7,028 bases of DNA from DATKDU01 sp035512595 (GTDB taxonomy: Bacteria > Planctomycetota > Planctomycetia > Pirellulales > Pirellulaceae), in the NCBI GenBank assembly GCA_035512595.1, contig DATKDU010000295.1, positions 1 through 7,028 of the forward strand, given 5' to 3'. The translations under genes were made by a program, and so were the position numbers. Positions within the stretch are counted from its first letter, which is position 1. Each line of letters starts with the position of its first letter. The notes under the pieces are model-generated. The model worked only from the letters and a program-made list of their open reading frames with translations. It made no database searches and had not been told where the DNA came from. This document shows positions 1-4,794 of this stretch, one piece after another.

Positions 1-45
1 GTCGGTCAGGTCGCTGGGATACGTTTCACGTGCTGGCACGTCCAT
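1..45 (-). CDS. IS5-family transposase, N-terminal fragment (runs off the window)
   Basis: The first 15 residues read MDVPARETYPSDLTD on the minus strand. The YPSDLTD stretch is the characteristic opening of the DUF4096 domain at the N-terminus of IS5-family DDE transposases, which cut and rejoin the IS ends. Two in-frame ATGs are present, at 51-49 and 45-43. An AAGGAG ribosome binding site at 58-53 lies 7 nt before the second but only 1 nt before the first, so 45 is the better start. A weak promoter can be drawn further upstream on the same strand (TTGTTC, then TAGTGT 18 nt on), but it is poor. Whether the rest of the transposase is intact cannot be seen. The family call rests on few residues but on a very distinctive motif. 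Confidence 0.75.
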   Translation of the reverse strand, partial: MDVPARETYPSDLTD

Positions 46-132
46 GTGCATGCTCCTTGGTTTGGGGAAGATGGAAGCCAGCACACTACGCAGTTTCGGC
101 AATTTAGAACAAGATCACTTTTCGGATAGCCT
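1..132 (-). mobile_element. Insertion sequence (IS5-like), one end only
   Basis: This is the transposase-upstream end of an IS whose body lies to the left of the window. It contains the first codons of a leftward transposase (45 to 1) and about 87 bp of non-coding tip. The right boundary is inferred because protein-level similarity between the gene remnant at 135-995 and its intact neighbour starts clearly at the AAG TGC CGC codons from 135, while the sequence to the left matches nothing in that neighbour convincingly. Read on the minus strand, the proposed tip begins AGGCTATCCGAAAAG. The next four bases, CTAA (133-136), fit the YTAR target duplication of the IS5 group. The other end, the matching inverted repeat and the second target copy are outside the window, so the exact boundary is provisional. 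Confidence 0.7.
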
Positions 133-136
133 CTAA
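113..136. repeat. Candidate IS terminal repeat and CTAA target-site duplication
   Basis: On the minus strand, 132 down to about 113 (AGGCTATCCGAAAAGTGATC) would be the IS tip, and CTAA at 133-136 the duplicated target. The placement rests on where similarity to the intact paralogue begins (135) and on the YTAR target preference known for the IS5 group. The partner copy is not in the window, so the inverted repeat itself is not demonstrated. Confidence 0.45.
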
Positions 137-995
137 GTGCCGCTATTCGACGCGCCAAACCAATCTGCTGGAAGGGGTGGTGGACCGCACGGAGGGGGAG
201 TACGTGAGCACCTTTGACGGGCGTCGGAGCATGCGACTGTTCGACGGGAAGAAAGAGTCGCAAAGCACGGGCGCGATTCTCGCTCCGCAGCGTTACGACG
301 ACATCGGCAACATTCATTTTCGAGCCCTGACGCTCTGCTTCCGGCCGCTCGATCCTGGCTTCAATGGCGGGGCGGAGCTGTCCGACTACGAGCTGGTTTC
401 CACCGACGAAACGGTAGACGGGCGGCCATGCATGCTGTTGCGCGACCGGAAAGCGGCATCAGCAAGTGGAATTGTACATCTGCTGCATGTTGATCCAGCC
501 CGGGATTTCGTAGTCTTACGATACACTTCCGAAGTACAGGGCCGCCTCGCTGCACAAATTGATATCACGTACACGGAAGACCCAACCGTCAGATGGGTTC
601 CCGATGGCTGGAACGCGGTTTTGCTGCGTCAGGACGGAGTCGTCATGACTCGCTGTTCGTCTACTGTAAGTGACTATGCACTTAACGAACGGCTCTCTGA
701 GAAGCTGTTCGTCATCGATTTCCCGCCGGGAACGTTTGTAGATGATCGAGCGTCGGGGACGGAATACCTGGTGAGGCAGGGGGGCGAGAAGCGCTCCATC
801 GCCCCCGTCGAGAGGCGGCGAGGCGTTACCTGGGAGCAGTTAATGGAGACCGAATACGGCAAGGCTGGGCTGCGCAGCGAGGGATGGTCCGCTCGTACGC
901 TCACCTTGGCGATCGGCGGTTTTGCGGCATTGTGTGTGATCGTGTTCTTCATGCGGCGACCGCTAATCAGTTTGTGGACCGCCGCGAGCCATTAG
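135..995 (+). pseudogene. 5'-truncated paralogue of the secreted LolA-like anchored protein (IS-interrupted)
   Basis: This is the remainder of a gene about two-thirds identical by eye to the complete protein at 1007-2161. The alignment starts at KCRY (residue 107 of the intact copy) and runs without a frameshift or internal stop to the end. Shared stretches include STFDG, CFRPLDP, VDGxPCMLLR, LLHVDPAR, AQIDITY, LFVIDFP, GTFVDDRASGT and IAPVERRRG. Like its neighbour it ends in a transmembrane helix (LTLAIGGFAALCVIVFF) followed by arginines. The first ~106 residues, including the signal peptide, are missing; the frame is stopped upstream by TAG at 105-107 inside the IS end. The only early in-frame start candidate is GTG at 177, with GGAAGGGG directly abutting it and no usable spacing. 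The clean frame implies a recent interruption. The stop codon overlaps the ribosome binding site of the next gene, so the two were probably co-translated before the insertion. Confidence 0.75.
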
Positions 996-1006
996 GAGCA
1001 CGTTTT

Positions 1007-2161
1007 ATGTCAGTGACGCCTTCCATTCGTCATATGTTCGGCTGCACGGTCAGTCTCCTGCTCGTCGCCCTATTCCAGGTCGAGTCCACTGCGGAAGGGG
1101 TCCCGGATGCTCTGCGGCAGGCCTGGCAGCGCCGGCAAGACGCAGTGACCAGCGCGCGTTTTGAGTGGCAGAGTGACTGCGACATGCGCCCCCTGCGCGG
1201 GCCCCAAACCGCTCCAAAGACAGCGAGCGGAAAAGGCGCAAGGCCTGAGGAACAACCAACCCCCTTGCCAGAAGCTGCTCCCATTCCCATCCGCGTGCCG
1301 AAAGTTTTCATGCTCAAGGGGGCGAAGTGCCGTTATTTGACGCGGCAGATCAACCTGAAGGAGAAGGTCAGCAACCATACTGAGGGAGGATACTTGAGTA
1401 CGTTTGACGGACATCGCAGCATGCGTTTGAAAGACGGCAAGGCAGGATCGCAAAACACTGGCACCATCCTTGCCCCGCCGGTTTACGACGACGTGAAGAA
1501 CGTGCATTTTCGGGCCATAACGCTTTGTTTTCGACCACTCGACCCCAGCTTCCAAGGGGATTTCGAGCTGTCTGACTTTGATCTCGTTTCCACTGAGGAA
1601 ACGGTTGACGGGCAGCCGTGCATGCTATTGCGTCAGCGAGCGGACAGGGCGAAAAACGGAATCGTGAACCTGTTGCATGTCGATCCTGCTAGGGAATTCG
1701 TGGTATTGCGGTGGGCTGAGGAAGTAGACGGGAGATTGTCCGCACAGATCGATATTACGTACTCGCAAGATGCCACCATCGGTTGGGTGCCGAGCGGTTG
1801 GAACCTCGCGTTCATGCCTCGCGGCGTCATCGTGGAGCGCTGTACTGCAAAAGTGACCGATTATGCCCTCAATGAGCCGCTCTCTGACAAGCTGTTTGTC
1901 ATCGATTTCCCAGCCGGCACGTTTGTGGACGATCGCGCGTCCGGCACGCAGTACTTGGTGAGGCGCGGTGGCGAAAAACGCCCCATCGCCCCCGTGGAGA
2001 GGCGGCGCGGCGCGACTTGGGAAGAACTGATGGCGACCGAATATGGCCAAGCCGGCCTGCGCACCGATCGTTGGTCTTATCGAACCTTGATCGTGGCCAT
2101 CGGCGGCTTTTTGGCCCTGTGTGTCGTTGTGCTGTTGGTGAGGCGCTGGCGATCATCGTGA
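1007..2161 (+). CDS. Secreted LolA-like hypothetical protein with C-terminal membrane anchor
   Basis: This is a 384-residue protein of unknown function. I start it at ATG 1007 because AGGAG (994-998, overlapping the previous stop) lies 8 nt before it and a signal peptide follows at once: hydrophobic core CTVSLLLVALF (about 13-23), likely cleavage after STA (27-29). The open frame extends upstream but only as antisense-like sequence inside the previous gene. Residues 34-54 (DALRQAWQRRQDAVTSARFEW) resemble the helical opening of planctomycete LolA/LppX-like secreted proteins. Residues about 61-98 are a Pro/Ala-rich linker. Residues 99-330 form a beta-rich domain containing STFDG, DPAREFVVLRW and FVIDFPAGTFVDD. 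A helix at 360-378 followed by RRWR would anchor the protein with its bulk outside the cytoplasm. The LolA-like assignment is inferred from sequence texture, and lipoprotein binding is not shown. The protein has no lipobox of its own. It heads a packed gene set. Confidence 0.85.
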   Translation: MSVTPSIRHMFGCTVSLLLVALFQVESTAEGVPDALRQAWQRRQDAVTSARFEWQSDCDMRPLRGPQTAPKTASGKGARPEEQPTPLPEAAPIPIRVPKVFMLKGAKCRYLTRQINLKEKVSNHTEGGYLSTFDGHRSMRLKDGKAGSQNTGTILAPPVYDDVKNVHFRAITLCFRPLDPSFQGDFELSDFDLVSTEETVDGQPCMLLRQRADRAKNGIVNLLHVDPAREFVVLRWAEEVDGRLSAQIDITYSQDATIGWVPSGWNLAFMPRGVIVERCTAKVTDYALNEPLSDKLFVIDFPAGTFVDDRASGTQYLVRRGGEKRPIAPVERRRGATWEELMATEYGQAGLRTDRWSYRTLIVAIGGFLALCVVVLLVRRWRSS

Positions 2162-2192
2162 CGCCTGCAAAAATTCCGCTGAGGCGCAGGCA

Positions 2193-3470
2193 ATGAACGA
2201 GGGCCATGACGACAGCAGCACTTGGTCCCATCGCTTTCGGGCGCTGGTGCCGGGGGACGTCGCGCGGACGTTTCTTCAGAGCGACGTTTTGCTGCCGTTC
2301 GCAGCTTCATTCATCGTCGTATTGGCTGGGATCTCGTTCGCGCTTGAGTTCGTATCGCCGCCGCTTGTGCAACAGGCAACTGAGCGCGATCCAGGAACGC
2401 AGCGGAATGTCGTGTCCGCAATGTTGTCATGGAACGGAGAACGGTTTGCCGAGATTGCCGCCGAGGGGTATCATAAGGACCACGTCAAGCGGGCCGTGTC
2501 ATTTCCAGGTTACCCGTACCTTGCCCGGGGCGTTTCGAGAGCATTGTCGTGCTCGGTTGACGTTGCCCTGTTGATCACCGGCAATCTTGCCTTTCTCGTC
2601 TGCTGCGGCTTGTTGTACCGCTACGTTCTGGTAACCAGGGCTGACGCCAGCCCGGTAAAGGTCGCGCGTTGGACCGTGCTCATCGCCTGCTTCTGTCCGC
2701 TCGCTATCTTCTTTCGCGTCGGTTATAGCGAGTCGCTGTTTCTGGCAGCCGTGGTGGCCGCATTTTACGGCATGGAGCGAAGGTGGCCGGTGCTGGCGAT
2801 TGCGCTCATCATCGGCCTCGCCACGAGTACGCGGCTGGTCGGGCTCGCCTTGGTATTGCCCTTCGTAGATCATCTGCGAAGTTCCGGAAGGCTGCGAGAC
2901 CAGACGCTGACCTCAATCGCGGCAATCCCATTGACTTGTTGGGGCCTCCTCGGATTCATGGCCATACAGGCGAGTGTTTACGGTGACCCCATGACATTTG
3001 TCACCGCCCAGCGCCATTTCGTGACCGAGAACGATTTGCCGGCGGCGGAAATGGCCCGGAGACTTGTCACTCTCGAGCCCGTGAGGTCGGTCTTCAATTC
3101 ACGCAGCAAGTCGTACTGGGAGTTTGCCGACTCGGCGCAGAATCCCGTCTTCAACGTCCGATTGCTCAACCCAATTGTTTTCGTCACGTTCTGTGCAATC
3201 GTAGGTGTTGGCTGGTGGAAGGGGACAATTCGCAGGGGCGAGGCATTGTTCTCGCTTGTCGCGTTGGGACTGCCTTATTTGACGCACAGTGTCCAAGCGG
3301 GCATGTTATCGCAGGCCCGCTACGCTGTCATCGTGTTTCCCGCGTATATCGCCATGGCCACTTTATTTCGAAAGGCGCCATCTGGCATGCTGGTGAGCAT
3401 TGCCTGCGTGGCAGCGGCACTGCTGTTCGCTTTCTCGGCGCTGTTTGGCGCTTCTTACGCAGTGTATTGA
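2193..3470 (+). CDS. PIG-V-like GT-C mannosyltransferase family membrane protein
   Basis: This 425-residue polytopic protein has about ten hydrophobic segments, near 32-54, 121-147, 157-176, 179-193, 197-225, 238-260, 324-342, 350-366, 373-391 and 398-421. Family landmarks of PIG-V-like (GPI mannosyltransferase 2-like) GT-C enzymes appear in order: WNGERFAEIAAEGY (80-93), SFPGYP (103-108), GYSESLF (177-183), TRLVGL (213-218), YGDP (263-266) and QARY (374-377). Bacterial relatives are predicted to transfer a sugar from a polyprenyl-phosphate donor on the outer face of the membrane; the acceptor here is unknown. The usual WD motif in the first extracytoplasmic loop reads W80-N81, so a presumed catalytic or metal-binding aspartate is replaced and activity is uncertain. 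The start is ATG 2193 with TGAGG (2180-2184) 8 nt upstream. It lies 31 bp after the preceding gene and 13 bp before the next, suggesting one operon. The family is well supported; the sugar specificity is not. Confidence 0.8.
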   Translation: MNEGHDDSSTWSHRFRALVPGDVARTFLQSDVLLPFAASFIVVLAGISFALEFVSPPLVQQATERDPGTQRNVVSAMLSWNGERFAEIAAEGYHKDHVKRAVSFPGYPYLARGVSRALSCSVDVALLITGNLAFLVCCGLLYRYVLVTRADASPVKVARWTVLIACFCPLAIFFRVGYSESLFLAAVVAAFYGMERRWPVLAIALIIGLATSTRLVGLALVLPFVDHLRSSGRLRDQTLTSIAAIPLTCWGLLGFMAIQASVYGDPMTFVTAQRHFVTENDLPAAEMARRLVTLEPVRSVFNSRSKSYWEFADSAQNPVFNVRLLNPIVFVTFCAIVGVGWWKGTIRRGEALFSLVALGLPYLTHSVQAGMLSQARYAVIVFPAYIAMATLFRKAPSGMLVSIACVAAALLFAFSALFGASYAVY

Positions 3471-3483
3471 GAGGGGGGCGCAC

Positions 3484-4470
3484 ATGAACCACTTCCATCC
3501 CAATGGTGAAACGCGGAACTCGCCGAACCGCGTGAACTCACATCCCGCGCACGCCGGAATGACACTATTGGAACTTGTGGTGGTGATTGCCATTATTGGA
3601 ATCCTCATAGCGCTGCTGATGCCGGCCGTGCAATTCGCGCGGGAGGCGGCGCGCCGGGTGCAGTGTGCCAACAACCTGCGGCAAATCGGTTTTGCGTTGC
3701 ACCAATACCATGATGCTCTGAGGAGTCTTCCGATCAGCATGGGCCCTTATTCTCCCCCAGGGACTCCCCCAGTTCCCCTGAGCGGAAAGGGCTGGATCGT
3801 GGGCATTTTGCCCCAGCTTGAACAGGGTCCGCTCGCGGAGCGATTTGAACCTTATTACCACGGCAACTTCTTCAGCGACGAGGGAATTCGCCATCCAGAT
3901 TGCCTGCCGCTCGTTCAGACGCGGCTCTCCGTGCTGCTATGTCCCTCCGATGGTTCCGCTCGCCCTCTGTCGTCCACTCAGTATCAGTGGGAAGGCATTT
4001 CGGTCGCTCTGACCAACTACAAGGGCGTCATCGGCGACACTCGAATGGGCGGGTTGCAAAGCATTCACCCCGGATCGATGCCGGATTGCCATGTCGTTGG
4101 CGGCTGCAATGGCCTGTTCTTTCGGACCACCTATCGCGAACCCCAGCGCTTCTCGGATGTCACCGACGGGATGAGTAACACCTTCATGGTCGGTGAGGAC
4201 GTTCCGGAACACAATGACCACTCGGCTGCTTTCTACGCCAACGGTGATTATGCAAGTTGTCATGCGCCGCTCAATTTTTTTCCGCGACCTCCGGACCCGA
4301 AGAATTGGCCCGACGTCATGTCGTTTCGCAGTCGCCATCCGCGAGGGGCTCAGTTTTGTATCGGGGATGGTTCGGTGCGGTTCGTTGGCGAAACCATTAA
4401 CCACGCCACGTACCGGGCTCTGAGCACGAAGAACGGCCAAGAAGCGGCCAGCCTGAGCGATTTGGAGTAG
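3484..4470 (+). CDS. DUF1559 (H-X9-DG) prepilin-like secreted protein
   Basis: This 328-residue protein is a typical member of the DUF1559 family amplified in planctomycetes. It has a 25-residue leader ending in AHAG, then MTLLE and a hydrophobic helix (VVVIAIIGILIALLMPAV). This is a type IV prepilin signal with cleavage expected between G25 and M26 and glutamate at mature position 5. The conserved AREAARRVQCANNLRQIG (52-69) follows. Later family landmarks are LLCPSDG (151-157), NYKGVIGD (178-185), DVTDGMSNTFMVGE (225-238) and the C-terminal H285-X9-D295-G296 SVRF box. The product should be processed by a prepilin peptidase and displayed at or beyond the inner membrane, as a pseudopilin-like protein of unknown role. 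The start is ATG 3484 with GAGGGG from 3471. The frame is open further left (from 3400), but that part lies inside the previous gene and would displace the signal. Length is normal and nothing is missing. Confidence 0.95.
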   Translation: MNHFHPNGETRNSPNRVNSHPAHAGMTLLELVVVIAIIGILIALLMPAVQFAREAARRVQCANNLRQIGFALHQYHDALRSLPISMGPYSPPGTPPVPLSGKGWIVGILPQLEQGPLAERFEPYYHGNFFSDEGIRHPDCLPLVQTRLSVLLCPSDGSARPLSSTQYQWEGISVALTNYKGVIGDTRMGGLQSIHPGSMPDCHVVGGCNGLFFRTTYREPQRFSDVTDGMSNTFMVGEDVPEHNDHSAAFYANGDYASCHAPLNFFPRPPDPKNWPDVMSFRSRHPRGAQFCIGDGSVRFVGETINHATYRALSTKNGQEAASLSDLE

Positions 4471-4476
4471 CGGCCG

Positions 4477-4647
4477 CTGATCCTTCTCTTCCTCTGACTC
4501 TTGCTCCTAATCCCATTCTTAATCTTAATCCGACTCTTAATCCTTCTCCCTGCCGGCGCCGGCAACGGGCGGCGGGTCCGGGATTAAGATTAGGATTACG
4601 ATTAAGATCAGGAAGAGGAGTAAGAGCAGGAGAAGGAGAAGGGGTAA
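4477..4647. repeat. Long inverted repeat made of degenerate 6-bp units
   Basis: The left arm (4477-4548) is exactly twelve hexamers in phase, every one ending in TC; TTAATC occurs three times, with CTAATC, CTTCTC, TTCCTC and TTGCTC among the rest. The right arm (4582-4641) is ten hexamers in phase, every one beginning with GA (GATTAA, GATTAG, GATTAC, GAGAAG and others), with a less regular eleventh unit to 4647. The right arm is thus the same repeat in reverse orientation. Within each arm the outer units are pyrimidine/purine-only and the inner units AT-rich. The innermost pairing is TTAATCC (4537-4543) with GGATTAA (4581-4587), and pairing continues imperfectly out to CTTCTC (4483-4488) with GAGAAG (4636-4641). 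It could act as a transcript hairpin separating the DUF1559 gene from speA. There is no T-tract, so calling it a terminator is inference. Confidence 0.9.
4552..4563. repeat. 12-bp GC palindrome at the centre of the hexamer inverted repeat
   Basis: GCCGGCGCCGGC is a perfect palindrome in the spacer between the two hexamer arms. The spacer is GC-rich (CGGGCGGCGGGTCCGG follows), in sharp contrast with the AT-rich inner units on either side. It could form a nested hairpin or be a protein-binding site; no function is shown. Confidence 0.75.
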
Positions 4648-4667
4648 GCACGCGAGGGAACTGGCCC

Positions 4668-4694
4668 TTGTGCCCCCCGCAGCAGGCGTATAAT
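4668..4694 (+). promoter_or_regulatory. Probable sigma70-type promoter of speA
   Basis: TATAAT at 4689-4694 matches the -10 consensus perfectly in a GC-rich setting. The best -35 is weak: TTGTGC at 4668-4673 with a short 15-bp spacer. Transcription would begin near 4701 and give a 5' leader of about 94 nt before the ATG at 4795. Its place between the inverted repeat and speA supports independent transcription of speA. Confidence 0.55.
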
Positions 4695-4753
4695 GTTCCG
4701 TTCGCACTCTCCGCGGCTCGCCGTGCGCCGGCCATCTGGCTCGGCATCGAGGT

Positions 4754-4779
4754 TTGCCCGCCCGAGTTGCCCGCCTGAG
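4754..4779 (+). repeat. Tandem 13-bp repeat in the speA leader
   Basis: TTGCCCGCCCGAG (4754-4766) is followed immediately by TTGCCCGCCTGAG (4767-4779), with one mismatch. The second copy supplies the only purine-rich ribosome-binding candidate, GAGG at 4777-4780, but at 14 nt from the ATG it is badly spaced. The repeat may be a regulator site or simple slippage. Confidence 0.7.
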
Positions 4780-4794
4780 GTCTAGCCAGAAAAA

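Larger units (their letters stand above)
135..2161 (+). repeat. Tandem gene duplication, two copies about 1.19 kb apart
   Basis: Equivalent codons for KCRY lie at 135 and 1325, giving an offset of 1190 bp. The copies are clearly homologous at protein level over roughly 275 residues but have diverged at nucleotide level, so the duplication is old compared with the IS insertion. Divergence is greatest in the loop after CMLLR (KAASAS versus ADRAKN), around residues 267-275 of the intact copy, and in the cytoplasmic tail. Confidence 0.8.

Noticed and set aside
177..995. An independent gene starting at GTG 177
   Set aside because: Homology to the neighbour continues upstream to about 135, so 177 is not a natural start. 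There is no spacing for the purine run before it, and the product would lack the family's signal peptide.
884..1006. Upstream extension of the 1007-2161 gene by 41 codons
   Set aside because: It overlaps the conserved transmembrane end of the preceding remnant in another frame, has no ribosome binding site, and would bury the signal peptide that starts at 1007.
1561..2050. Long minus-strand open frames antisense to the LolA-like gene
   Set aside because: Similar antisense frames appear in both paralogues at corresponding places because the sense genes are homologous. They have no ribosome binding sites or recognisable motifs.
3400..3483. Longer DUF1559 protein starting at 3400
   Set aside because: This would overlap the mannosyltransferase gene by 71 bp and put the prepilin signal deep inside the protein. 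ATG 3484 has a ribosome binding site and gives a normal leader.
4477..4647. CRISPR array or telomere-like repeat
   Set aside because: The units are 6 bp, degenerate, without spacers and arranged as two opposed arms. No cas genes or chromosome end are present.
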